This document shows positions 48,157 through 57,213 of a stretch of DNA of 64,000 nt, one piece after another; the stretch's first letter is position 1; each line of letters starts with the position of its first letter. Location: positions 1 through 64,000 of the forward strand of contig NZ_JAATHD010000001.1 in the NCBI RefSeq assembly GCF_011947265.1. Direction: 5' to 3'. The DNA comes from Paenibacillus sp. HB172176. GTDB taxonomy: Bacteria; Bacillota; Bacilli; Paenibacillales; Paenibacillaceae. The notes under the pieces are model-generated. The model was given only the letters and a program-made list of their open reading frames with translations, was not told where the DNA came from and made no database searches. The translations under genes and the position numbers were made by a program.

Positions 48157-50486
48157 TGGCTAAAGAATCGAAAAACCGGATATCTGAGATACGTGACGGA
48201 ATAAATCTGGATAAGCATTTTTCCTATGCAAGAGAACGTCTATTCAAAGAGGGGTCTGTCAATATCTCTGTGCTTGAGATTCTTTCTTACTTGAAACTGT
48301 TTCAGCCGAGGTTCTTTGCAGAGCATGAGGATGAAGTTGTTGAGATGATGGGCTTGTTTTTTAAGAAGCCTAAAGTTGAATCATTTAATAGTCTTATTTT
48401 TGCAGATTACGGGAAATACATACAAGAAGAATATGGAGAAGAATATACACCAGTGCAGGCAGATATCCTGAAAAAAATCCACAGAATGCAGATCTTCAGT
48501 TTCTCGGCACCAACAAGTACGGGGAAATCATTCGTATTTAGAAATTTAATCAAAGCTGCCGATTATGACGTTGCTGTTATCGTACCTTCAAGAGCTTTGA
48601 TAAATGAGTATTATGACAGAGTTCGAGAAATAATTGAAGATAAGGCAGTTAACATACTTTCCTTCGTGGATATTATTAATATAAAACACGCCAAGAGAAA
48701 TGTATTTATTCTCACTCCCGAACGTGCAAGAGAGTTGTTCAAGCTAAAAGACAAGCTCAACATAGGACTTGTTTTGTTCGACGAAGCCCAGTTGAGCGAC
48801 GAAGAATCTGTACGCGGCCTTTATTTTGACAGCATCGTTAGACGTGTTCAGAAAGCGTTCCCCTCTGCAAAATGCATTTTTGCTCATCCATTTATATCCA
48901 ATCCTGAAGCCCAACTCAAAAAAAATCATGTCGATATTGATGAGAATGCAGCAGCCTTGCAGTATGAGCAGAAAAATGTTGGACAGATATTTTACACTCA
49001 TGACCCCTTAACTGGTGAATTCCATCACTTTGGCATCGAAAAGGGCGTAATGGGTGAAAGAAAGACTAGGGCACATTTCGACCCAATGGAGAAAGCAATC
49101 AAAGATGGCGGGAGTATACTTATTTATGTTCCAAAACAACACATTTATAACGAACAAGTGTATTCTGGATTTAAAAAGTACATTGACCTTTGTCAGCCGA
49201 TCTTAGATCCAGCGGGACTTGAACTTGTTTTGAAATTACGGGATTATGTAGGGGCATCAAATGACAAGAACGAAAATTACATTTCAAAAACGCTCGAATA
49301 CCTGAAACGTGGTATCGTCGTGCATCATGGTTCCATTCCTCTTCGCGCAAGACTCATATTAGAACACTTTACTCAGCAAGGTTTTTGCCGTATTTGCTTT
49401 GCGACATCAACATTGGAGCAAGGGATTAATATGCCTTTTGATGTTGTATATCTCGATAGGTTTGAAAGAAGCAAACCACTTTCCGTTAAAAATTTGATTG
49501 GAAGAGCTGGGCGGTCAACACCGGATGATGTGTTCGATTATGGAGTAGCTATAGTCAAGAAGGGTAATTTAAGTCCGTTTCGCTTCGTATTACAGAAGCC
49601 GGAGCATATTTCAGAAAAATCACATCTTGATAAAGAAAATGAGGGATTAGACCTAAAATATGAGGAGTTCAAGGAAGCGATAAAGACTGACAAGTTCAAT
49701 GATGAGTACAACTTGACAAATCATGATGTAGAAAAATTGGCAAGCGATGATATTACAGAAGTAATTCCAACCTTGCTTGACATCATGTTTAACGAGGATG
49801 GCTCTTTAATTTATCCACGGTGGGACAACGAAGAAGTCAACGACAGGAAAGCTATGTACCAGGACTTTTATTCATTGTACCAAATGTATTTAGGTAGGGA
49901 GCTAATTGCAGCAGAAAAAAGTATTCTGAATCAAGCAATTAAAATAATGCTCTGGAGAGCCTACAAGAAAACTTTTAGCCTTATCTGCCAATATCGCTAT
50001 GACTATGCTTCAAGGAAGAGGGATAGAATCTTTTTGGATAGGCAGGGGAACGAAGAGGAGAAAAGCAAACTAAAGTCGCAGTTTCTTCGCGGATATGCTG
50101 ATATACCTGATATGAAGCTTCATAACTACTCATTATTTGGTGACATGACTGCCGAAAAGGTGGATTATGACCGTATAGTTTATGATACCTATGATTATTT
50201 AGATAAACTGATTGGATTTAAGTTAACAGATATCTTTTATGCTATATTCCATCAATATCATGAAATGTCGAATGACCCTCGGGCTTTACGTTTGGCAAAA
50301 TATATTCGCTATGGAACGGATGTAGAACGTGAAATCTGGATGCTTAGATATGGTTTAACATTTGAGGATATTGAATGGGCGGCACCTTGTATAGAATTGA
50401 TTAATGAACAAGAAATTGTCTTCAATGAAAAATATGACGGACTAACCGAAGAACAATTGGCTGTGTTGGAGAGGTTCTATTACTGA
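48156..50486 (+). CDS. hamB: HamB-like SF2 helicase of a Hachiman-like system
   Basis: A 776-residue helicase: P-loop APTSTGKS (118-125), DEAQ box (209-212), motif V-like ATSTLEQGINMPFD and motif VI IGRAGRS (448-454), followed by about 320 residues of helical C-terminal domain. The DEAQ variant and the absence of a nuclease motif suit an ATP-driven sensor working with the upstream nuclease. It starts at the hamA stop (TAATG), so the two are co-translated. An alternative is a Ski2-like helicase of another defence pair. Confidence 0.75.
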   Translation: MAKESKNRISEIRDGINLDKHFSYARERLFKEGSVNISVLEILSYLKLFQPRFFAEHEDEVVEMMGLFFKKPKVESFNSLIFADYGKYIQEEYGEEYTPVQADILKKIHRMQIFSFSAPTSTGKSFVFRNLIKAADYDVAVIVPSRALINEYYDRVREIIEDKAVNILSFVDIINIKHAKRNVFILTPERARELFKLKDKLNIGLVLFDEAQLSDEESVRGLYFDSIVRRVQKAFPSAKCIFAHPFISNPEAQLKKNHVDIDENAAALQYEQKNVGQIFYTHDPLTGEFHHFGIEKGVMGERKTRAHFDPMEKAIKDGGSILIYVPKQHIYNEQVYSGFKKYIDLCQPILDPAGLELVLKLRDYVGASNDKNENYISKTLEYLKRGIVVHHGSIPLRARLILEHFTQQGFCRICFATSTLEQGINMPFDVVYLDRFERSKPLSVKNLIGRAGRSTPDDVFDYGVAIVKKGNLSPFRFVLQKPEHISEKSHLDKENEGLDLKYEEFKEAIKTDKFNDEYNLTNHDVEKLASDDITEVIPTLLDIMFNEDGSLIYPRWDNEEVNDRKAMYQDFYSLYQMYLGRELIAAEKSILNQAIKIMLWRAYKKTFSLICQYRYDYASRKRDRIFLDRQGNEEEKSKLKSQFLRGYADIPDMKLHNYSLFGDMTAEKVDYDRIVYDTYDYLDKLIGFKLTDIFYAIFHQYHEMSNDPRALRLAKYIRYGTDVEREIWMLRYGLTFEDIEWAAPCIELINEQEIVFNEKYDGLTEEQLAVLERFYY

Positions 50487-51375
50487 GCTGTCAACATTCA
50501 GCAGATTCATAGAATCAAGTGCATGATTAGGGGGTATTTTGAGAGACAAAGTTATGTCTTCGCATCGTCAAACTCCTTCGCAGTTTTCGTCGATAAACTC
50601 TTAGCTGGTCTATACCAATTTCATATTAATACTGTTATTTACTTGTTTTATACCTTCATTTATGCCAGTCTATACCGGTTCATTACAGCCAAGTCGATTT
50701 TATTAACAATCGTGGCTAAATAACAAAGTTTATCGCAAATCTCAGATGCAGACATTAAATGTTTTTCGTTTAAGTCAAACTGTCCAATAAAATATTGAAG
50801 AAATTTTTCATCAACTATACCATTTCTATGCAAGTATAGGTGCTTTATCTGGAGAGCTTTTTCAATTTCTTCTTGAGCTTCTTCATTCAGTTGACTTATT
50901 TGCTTATATCAGCAATGAAGCCTTTTTCACTCCTTTTTGGATTTTTCCTATTTTTTTCTTGGCCAAGTATTCGATAAATTCTTGAATTTCAGAACATTTC
51001 AGAACCTCTTCTACAGTAACTTACTCTGTTTAAATTTTAAGACCTCTGGTTTTGCGAGAAAAATCTCATAAAGTAAATCAGACAAATATACTTCAAAATT
51101 TTCAACAAATGATGAAAATAATATTCTTAACAATACGTTACCTTCTCACTTGTCAGTAGATATTTCTGCTCCATGAGGATATAAAGTTTCACTTAGGTCA
51201 TCGAGTTGCCTATGATTAAGCGTGGCGTGTTACATATACCGTTAACTTCTCTAAAAAAATGATTAGAGATACTAGATAGTATTTACTTTTTTTGATAAAA
51301 GAGTTTGAAAGCGCAACGGATTATTAAATTTGAGTGTTATTTAATAAAATATTACATGAAGGATGATATGCAAAT
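50487..51375. other. Gap between the defence operon and the ATPase-HNH pair
   Basis: Holds the pseudogene at 50660-51215. The rest is AT-rich without a gene; ATACT/AGTAT forms a small inverted repeat near 51270. Confidence 0.5.
50660..51215 (-). pseudogene. Degraded HEPN-like (RiboL-PSP-HEPN type) gene
   Basis: Minus-strand reading gives continuous protein-like segments joined by frameshifts and stops: LSETLYPHGAEISTDK, stop, then LLRILFSSFVENFEVYLSDLL, then in another frame TVEEVLKCSEIQEFIEYLAKK, and a third part HLYLHRNGIVDEKFLQYF ending at TAA near 50660. The helical content and the LHRNGIVDEKF motif resemble RiboL-PSP-HEPN proteins. At least one stop and two frame changes make it inactive as sequenced. 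Confidence 0.65.
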
Positions 51376-52899
51376 ATGAAGTTTTTTAGACGTACTTTTT
51401 CTCGGAATTTCACTATACCTGATATCGTAGACGAATTTCCCTCCGTAGTACTAATGACTGATACTTGGAATGACTTTGGATACGTAACTTATTTTCACAT
51501 GTACTATATATCTAAGCCTGATACATATTTATTTATTGGCGCAGTGAAGATAGGTAGTTTAAAGAATAGAAACACTGATAATGTATTGGAATATCCGTTT
51601 GAAAGATTGGATGAGGATTTTTGTTCACTAGGTCAATCCATTGCTTATTATGAAAACTTAGGCAAACTTGATGAAGGAATAGCTAGGGAAATACTAACTG
51701 CTCTTAAAGATGTAGCTACAAATGAAGTGGTTTATTCGAAAGTTGAAAATGAAGGTGTATTTAAAGAATCATTATTAAGGTTTAGTGAAGCTGGAAAGGC
51801 ACTTAAAGAAGCTGGGCTCTATTTCGGATATAATGCTGTCGTAACAGAGAGTAATTTGGATTTTCAATTTGAATATCAAATACCAGGAGCAACATTTCCT
51901 CATGTAGTTAATTTAAGTTTTGCTAAAAGTGACTTACCTTATAGAATTAATTGTTTTGTTGGTAAGAATGCAACTGGTAAGACTAGAGTCTTATCGGAAA
52001 TAGCGAGCAGATTAAGTGGTGCGAAAAAGAGTGGTACTGCAAAGTTTATTCCTGATAGACCTTCTTTTAGTAAAGTAATCGCAATTTCGTATAGTGCATT
52101 TGATGAATTATATAAGCCATTTGAGAAAGAGGCTCAGGAACAGTTAAATGATGATAGTCATTTTGACTCTAAACGAGAAAACTCTACAATACTAGGAAGC
52201 TATATATATTGTGGGCTACGAAACAGTCAGGGTCTTTTAACTTTGAGTGAGATCGAAGATCATTTTTTCAATTCTTATTTATTAGTTAGAGAAAGAAATA
52301 GAGAAGAAGAATGGCTTGAGATAATGCAGAACATTTTAGAACCAGAGCATATTAAAACAATTGAATCAATCACTAAAATAAAAAAAGATAAACATGGAAA
52401 CTTATTAAGTTCAATACTTAGCTCAGGCCAAAATATTATGTTATCAACTATGACAGAAGTGATAGCCAATATTGAAAACGATTCATTATTACTTTTTGAT
52501 GAACCTGAGTTACATTTGCATCCTAATGCGATTGCGAACTTTATGAGGATGTTTTATAAATTATTATCATCTTTTAATTCTTATGCAATAATCTCGACGC
52601 ATTCCCCACTTATTACTCAAGAGGTTCCTTCTAAATATATTCAGGTATTTTACAGATCAGCCAATACACCAATAGTTGAATATCCCGTAAGTGAGTGCTT
52701 TGGTGAGAATATTAGTGTTTTAACTAATGATCTATTTGAACTAAGAGAGCATGAAAATAACTATAAGTCTTGGTTCAAGAAACTGCGTGATGAGGGTAAG
52801 ACTTATGATGAAATTGTAGGATTCTTTGGAGAAGATACACTAAGTTACAATTCAATGACATACCTCAACTCATTATTCATAGAAAAGAGGGGGAGTTAG
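51376..52899 (+). CDS. AAA/SMC-like ATPase of a Septu-like (PtuA) pair
   Basis: A 507-residue ATPase with an ABC/OLD-type fold: Walker A GKNATGKT (196-203), a signature-like LSSGQ (348-352), Walker B LLLFDEPELHLHP (371-383) and a late STHSPLI. About 190 residues precede the ATPase and may be a sensor. It is followed 4 bases later by an HNH nuclease gene, the arrangement of Septu (PtuA-PtuB). No TOPRIM domain, so not OLD or PARIS. No reverse transcriptase is nearby, so it is not a retron-Septu. AAGGATGAT precedes the ATG. Confidence 0.75.
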   Translation: MKFFRRTFSRNFTIPDIVDEFPSVVLMTDTWNDFGYVTYFHMYYISKPDTYLFIGAVKIGSLKNRNTDNVLEYPFERLDEDFCSLGQSIAYYENLGKLDEGIAREILTALKDVATNEVVYSKVENEGVFKESLLRFSEAGKALKEAGLYFGYNAVVTESNLDFQFEYQIPGATFPHVVNLSFAKSDLPYRINCFVGKNATGKTRVLSEIASRLSGAKKSGTAKFIPDRPSFSKVIAISYSAFDELYKPFEKEAQEQLNDDSHFDSKRENSTILGSYIYCGLRNSQGLLTLSEIEDHFFNSYLLVRERNREEEWLEIMQNILEPEHIKTIESITKIKKDKHGNLLSSILSSGQNIMLSTMTEVIANIENDSLLLFDEPELHLHPNAIANFMRMFYKLLSSFNSYAIISTHSPLITQEVPSKYIQVFYRSANTPIVEYPVSECFGENISVLTNDLFELREHENNYKSWFKKLRDEGKTYDEIVGFFGEDTLSYNSMTYLNSLFIEKRGS

Positions 52900-52903
52900 A
52901 AAA

Positions 52904-53752
52904 ATGAAAAATTTGAACCCTCCAGAACTTGATCCAATTGACTTATATAGTTCATTATTGAAGAATGCTCGTTCAGAAGAAAAAAAAATAAGGATGATAG
53001 AACTTCAACCCTATTTAGTTAGAAGATATGATTTTTATAAAGAGATTTCATCAAATCTAGAGAACATGACGATCAGTGAAATTACTGACACAAACGACAT
53101 TTCAATTTTGCATAGTTGTTATAATCGAAATAGAAAAGGACACCTTGAGGGAGAGATAGTTGCGAAAATAATAAATATCCAATCGATTCAACACAAAAAT
53201 AAATGTCCATATTGTGGTATAGATAGACCACGAACTATTGATCATTACTTGCCTAAAAGTGATTTCCCTGAATTTTCAGTGTTCCCTTTAAATTTAGTTC
53301 CTTGTTGTCAATACTGTAATGGAAAAAAGGGTGATAGGTGGATAAATGAAAGTGGTAAACGAATCTTCTTAAATCTATATTATGATAAGATACCTGAAAT
53401 AAAATATTTATATACGAGAATTCATTTGGACCAGGCTGGATTACCAATAATAAAATTTGAGTTAGTGTATACCGAAGAGATTGAGTGCTTTGACATTATT
53501 AAGGAACACTATGCAGCATTAGATTTATTAAATCAGTATTCTTTGAATGTGGAGGATGAAATATCAAGTATTCATGATTATTTGGTTCATGGTGAGATAC
53601 CAATTGAGACGCACATAGAAGCTTTACAAGTTACCTTGGATTCAACTATTAGAAGGTATGGAATTAATTATTGGAAATCGTCCTTTTTAGATTCCTTACT
53701 CAGATGTAGTGAGTTTTTTGAAAAATACAGATCTCGTGTTACCACAATGTAA
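52904..53752 (+). CDS. HNH endonuclease of a Septu-like (PtuB) pair
   Basis: A 282-residue HNH nuclease. The zinc-held core is clear: CPYC (101-104), the catalytic DH at 113-114, and CQYCNGKKGD (135-144). In Septu the HNH protein is the effector controlled by the ATPase. The start has GGGGGAG upstream, inside the end of the ATPase gene. A homing or generic McrA-type HNH is less likely because of the tight ATPase linkage. Confidence 0.8.
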   Translation: MKNLNPPELDPIDLYSSLLKNARSEEKKIRMIELQPYLVRRYDFYKEISSNLENMTISEITDTNDISILHSCYNRNRKGHLEGEIVAKIINIQSIQHKNKCPYCGIDRPRTIDHYLPKSDFPEFSVFPLNLVPCCQYCNGKKGDRWINESGKRIFLNLYYDKIPEIKYLYTRIHLDQAGLPIIKFELVYTEEIECFDIIKEHYAALDLLNQYSLNVEDEISSIHDYLVHGEIPIETHIEALQVTLDSTIRRYGINYWKSSFLDSLLRCSEFFEKYRSRVTTM

Positions 53753-54574
53753 ATATTTAATTGATGGTATAAAGAAACTTTAATTACTTGTCAAAATATA
53801 AGTATGTCAAATTCAAAAAAAACTGAGAAACCACATGTGGTAAGATGTCATCAGCCACTTAAATTGTCGGTGAATTCGGAACCACCAATGACGGTGGCTT
53901 TTTGCATTCGTTACCGACATGGATTTGTCGATCAGATTCAGCCTAACAGACTGACGGCAAAAGGAATAGACCTGCCATCGGCAGGTCAGTTCAGCAGCAA
54001 AACGAGGTATTTGGTTTTGGTATGGAGCTAGAATTTTACGCTCCCTAAGGCACGTACCACTCTGTATCAAGCTCTATATTGGCTGGCAAAAATACGTTGC
54101 CGAGCTCAAACATAATTGGATCCCCGCAATGCAAAGGATAGAGCAACCACATAGACACGCCATCGACGAGTTTCTTGGTGAAATCTCAGTTCGTACATAA
54201 CGCTGCCCCTCACTGTTCTTTGAATTCGCTTAGGACTGTCTGAGGCTAGGTTTAGGACAGTCATTACGAGGTTGATCGCTATGAGGTTTGTTGATGTGAA
54301 TAGTTCATCGAAGATTCATTCATTGTATATAAATAGATATGTGCAGATGCCATTAAAATATATTTGTGATTGATTAAGCTTAAATAGTAGGGAAGAAACA
54401 ATCTTTATATTCTAAATTGACAGATGAGGGTAGTTTCTTTAAATTGTGATTGAGAGAGTTATTTGAAGGGAGGTAATTGTCGTAGGCGAATAAAATAATC
54501 TTATAATTATTGGAATGTTGGATTGATTGAGTTATTGAAATAACTAAAACAAAAGATCATAGGAGGATTATAAA
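53753..54574. other. Structured noncoding region and a decayed frame
   Basis: No intact gene. Palindrome CCACATGTGG (53831-53840), a nested structure with outer arms TGTCGGT/ACCGACA (53865-53871 and 53913-53919) around a terminator-like hairpin, and GACCTGCC/GGCAGGTC (53969-53987). An open frame of about 66 codons ends at TAA 54198-54200 (KLYIGWQKYVAELKHNW part) without a start codon, so it may be a gene remnant. GACTGTC/GACAGTC forms another inverted repeat near 54235-54262. Confidence 0.5.
53880..53903 (+). terminator. Hairpin with T tail downstream of the ATPase-HNH operon
   Basis: CCACC (53882-53886) pairs with GGTGG (53893-53897), followed by CTTTTT. Confidence 0.6.
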
Positions 54575-54727
54575 ATGGGATGGAATACAAGGCATTTGAC
54601 TGGACAGCAACAAGCAATTATAAGGCAACGTGAGGAAGCAGATAAGAAAAGTAAGGTTGAGTATGAACAACAGGATTTGAAAAATATTAAGAACGGGACG
54701 AATGATAAAAAAAAGCGGGTAACATGA
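54575..54727 (+). CDS. Small charged protein, 50 residues
   Basis: An ATG 8 bases after a consensus AGGAGG opens a 50-codon frame, starting MGWNTRHLTGQQQAI and ending in a Lys-rich tail. It is hydrophilic, probably helical, rich in Gln, Lys and Glu; no signal peptide or membrane segment. Family not recognised. The strong ribosome binding site is the main support. Confidence 0.6.
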   Translation: MGWNTRHLTGQQQAIIRQREEADKKSKVEYEQQDLKNIKNGTNDKKKRVT

Positions 54728-54900
54728 TATGCTAACATAGATAACATCTAAACTCTAATTTTACTAAGTATACAATAGAATCAGTACACTTATGCTCTGG
54801 CAGGTGTCTTAATGCCCTGATTGAGTATATTTGATTATCTGTATATTAAGTATAGTTATCAATAAAAATAATCGCAGAGATGCCTTCCCATATAATATTT

Positions 54901-55086
54901 TCAGCAGATTATTTCAAATCTAATTTTAGAGATTTCTCTGCTTGGTACAAAGGATTCTCCGACCGAATTATATATTTTGATAAAATCCCCCTCTTGTTTA
55001 TCATCCACTCCTTCTAATTGTCCTTGATATTTGCTTCCATCAGTAAGTGTAACAACAGTGTTCATAACTAAATATCCGTTTTTCAT
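54901..55086 (-). CDS. Small protein with an LSm-like pattern
   Basis: A 61-residue protein. The core VVTLTDGSKYQGQLEGVD followed by SREISKIRFE resembles the two Sm motifs of LSm/Hfq folds (TLxDGxxYxGxLxxVD, then a terminal beta strand). If so it could bind RNA, but short beta-rich proteins can mimic this. ATG at 55086 follows GGGAGGTGAT at good spacing; a longer in-frame start upstream lacks one. Confidence 0.6.
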   Translation of the reverse strand: MKNGYLVMNTVVTLTDGSKYQGQLEGVDDKQEGDFIKIYNSVGESFVPSREISKIRFEIIC

Positions 55087-55557
55087 AATATCACCTCCCG
55101 ATAATAACAGAGTAATCGACATAATACCGCAAAGTAAATATCGGAAAATACTGATTATTTTTTCGTTGTATCCTTTGACCTAGAGACTACTATATACTCA
55201 TGAAGTCAATTAATGAAAATATAGGAGGAAGAACACAGTTTTTACTACAGGGTCGAACCACCAAAAAGTACTTCGTATTTCTGTCCAATCGCATTATTAT
55301 TCAGTATGGGAGGGCTCTAAACTCTCTAAACCCAACTTTCATGACCAGGTTGCGGCCATATGGGCATGGATGTTTTTACAGAATAAGAAGCGTATTTCTT
55401 AGAGGATCAATTCTATATTATATTTATGATTATCTATAGCATCAGTGATAATTTCTCCTCACAAGAGCCGGACATATTTAATATGTCCGGCTCTTCCTGT
55501 TTCTGCAAAGAAGAAATCACTGAAGCTTTATCTATCAAAAATTTAGGAGATGATTAA
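55087..55557. other. Gap with a perfect 15-bp palindromic hairpin
   Basis: No supported gene; an open frame at 55200-55439 has no ribosome binding site. AAGAGCCGGACATAT (55463-55477) pairs perfectly with ATATGTCCGGCTCTT (55481-55495) over a TTA loop. There is no T run, so it may be a processing hairpin, a bidirectional terminator or an operator. Confidence 0.6.
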
Positions 55558-56493
55558 ATGCCATCAAATGTCGAAAGTATGTTTTACGTAAGAGAAGCCC
55601 CTTGGCACGGCCTCGGTAATCGTGTTGAAGGTGCACTCAGCTCGGAGGAAGCTTTAATTGAAGCGGGACTGGATTGGACAGTTATTCAAAAGTCCATTCA
55701 AACTGAGGATTATTCTGAAATTCTAGGCTACAAAGCAAATATTCGAGAAACTGATCAACGCATACTCGGGGTTGTTACCGATCGGTATAAGATCGTTCAA
55801 AACCAAGAAGCATTTGCTTTTGTAGATGATATGTTGGGGGAAGGAGTCAAGTTTGAAACGGCTGGCAGCCTACAAAACGGTAAAAGGGTTTGGTTACTTG
55901 CCAAGTTGCCAAAGGATTATGTTATTACTGGTGATCAATTTTGCCCGTATATGCTATTTTCGAATAGTCATGATGGAACCGGCAGTATCAAAGTTGCTAT
56001 GACCCCAATCCGAATTGTTTGTCAAAATACTCTTAATCTCGCTTTAGCCAATGCAAGTCGTATATGGAGTACTGTTCATAAAGGGAATATTCAATCGAAG
56101 CTGGATAAGGCCAAGGAGACTCTGTTGAATGCAGAAAATTATATGGATAGGTTGAACAAAGAGGCAGAGCAGCTTCATCGAATTAAAATACCCGACCACA
56201 AAGTCCAGGAATATATTAAACTCTTGCTTCCTGTATCCGAAAACGCGACGAAGCTACGAATAAAAAACATTCAACAATTACGCGAAGATTTGCATGCAAG
56301 GTACTTTGAAGCACCTGATTTGAAAGAAATCGGTTCAAACGGATATCGTTTTATTAATGCAGTCTCGGACTTTGCTACTCATGCTAAACCATTACGTGAA
56401 ACAGCTACATTTCAAGAAAATTTATTTATGCGAACAATTGATGGTAATCCACTTATCGATAAAGCGTATGAGCTAATTTTAGATATTGCCTAA
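55558..56493 (+). CDS. DUF932 (phage/plasmid-like) protein
   Basis: A 311-residue protein of the DUF932 / TIGR03299 family. Typical features are APWHGLGNRV near the N-terminus, DRYKIVQNQEAFAFVD near residue 75, and PIRIVCQNTLNLAL near 150. The function is unknown; members sit on phages, plasmids and integrative elements. Start follows TTAGGAG. With radC behind it, it forms a pair often seen on mobile elements. Confidence 0.9.
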   Translation: MPSNVESMFYVREAPWHGLGNRVEGALSSEEALIEAGLDWTVIQKSIQTEDYSEILGYKANIRETDQRILGVVTDRYKIVQNQEAFAFVDDMLGEGVKFETAGSLQNGKRVWLLAKLPKDYVITGDQFCPYMLFSNSHDGTGSIKVAMTPIRIVCQNTLNLALANASRIWSTVHKGNIQSKLDKAKETLLNAENYMDRLNKEAEQLHRIKIPDHKVQEYIKLLLPVSENATKLRIKNIQQLREDLHARYFEAPDLKEIGSNGYRFINAVSDFATHAKPLRETATFQENLFMRTIDGNPLIDKAYELILDIA

Positions 56494-56544
56494 TCAATTC
56501 GAATTAATGGGAATGTAGAAGTAATAAATGGAGGCTCTGATAGC

Positions 56545-57150
56545 ATGGATAACAATCATAACGAAATAAAATCTCTACTCACCAGCTCTCTTCGAGAAAA
56601 GACAGGTAGTTATATTATTGAGGAAATATTAAGTCGTTTTCCTACGACAGAGGATTTAATTGATGTGACTGAGCAGGAATTGGTTACTATCAAGGGAATT
56701 GGTCAAACAAAGGCTCAACAAATAGTCTCTGCATTGAAACTTGCTCGTATACTTATTGCTCCAGCTCCTCCAAATTATAAAATTAAGAAGCCAGAGGATG
56801 TATATAAATTGGTAGAGCCAGAGCTCCGATTTTTGAAGAAAGAGCATTTCATCTGTTTGTTTCTAAATACGAAGAGTGGACTTATCGCAAAAGAGACTAT
56901 TTCAATTGGATGCCTCAATGCCAGCATTGTTCATCCTAGAGAAGTATTTCGTCCAGCAATTAAGCGGAGTAGTGCATCAATTATATGTGTACACAATCAT
57001 CCAAGCGGCAATCCTGATCCAAGCCCAGAGGATGTAGCAATCACCAAACGTTTAGTAGAGGCAGGCAGTATTATTGGAATTGATGTCCTTGATCATGTTG
57101 TGACTGGACATTATAGATTCGTAAGCTTAAAGGAGAGAGGGTTAATGTGA
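56545..57150 (+). CDS. radC: RadC/JAB-domain protein
   Basis: A 201-residue protein: an N-terminal helix-hairpin-helix (IKGIGQTKAQQI, 49-60) and a C-terminal JAMM/MPN+ domain with metal-binding HNHPSGNPDPSPED (150-163). RadC proteins were once linked to DNA repair; many copies, like this one, travel on mobile elements, and the real role is unsettled. GGAGG precedes the ATG. Whether a core radC exists elsewhere cannot be judged here. Confidence 0.92.
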   Translation: MDNNHNEIKSLLTSSLREKTGSYIIEEILSRFPTTEDLIDVTEQELVTIKGIGQTKAQQIVSALKLARILIAPAPPNYKIKKPEDVYKLVEPELRFLKKEHFICLFLNTKSGLIAKETISIGCLNASIVHPREVFRPAIKRSSASIICVHNHPSGNPDPSPEDVAITKRLVEAGSIIGIDVLDHVVTGHYRFVSLKERGLM

Positions 57151-57213
57151 TAAACGCATTAACTCTCATTTTTATTTGGAAGTAAATTGTTCAAACATAT
57201 TGAGATTGAACGA

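Noticed and set aside
50523-50723. 66-codon plus-strand frame
   Set aside because: No convincing ribosome binding site; it overlaps the end of a minus-strand pseudogene whose reading is more protein-like.
51376-53752. Retron or OLD/PARIS system
   Set aside because: No reverse transcriptase or structured msr-msd is recognised next to the pair, and the partner is an HNH nuclease, not a TOPRIM protein.
55200-55439. 79-codon plus-strand frame
   Set aside because: No ribosome binding site and no protein-like pattern.
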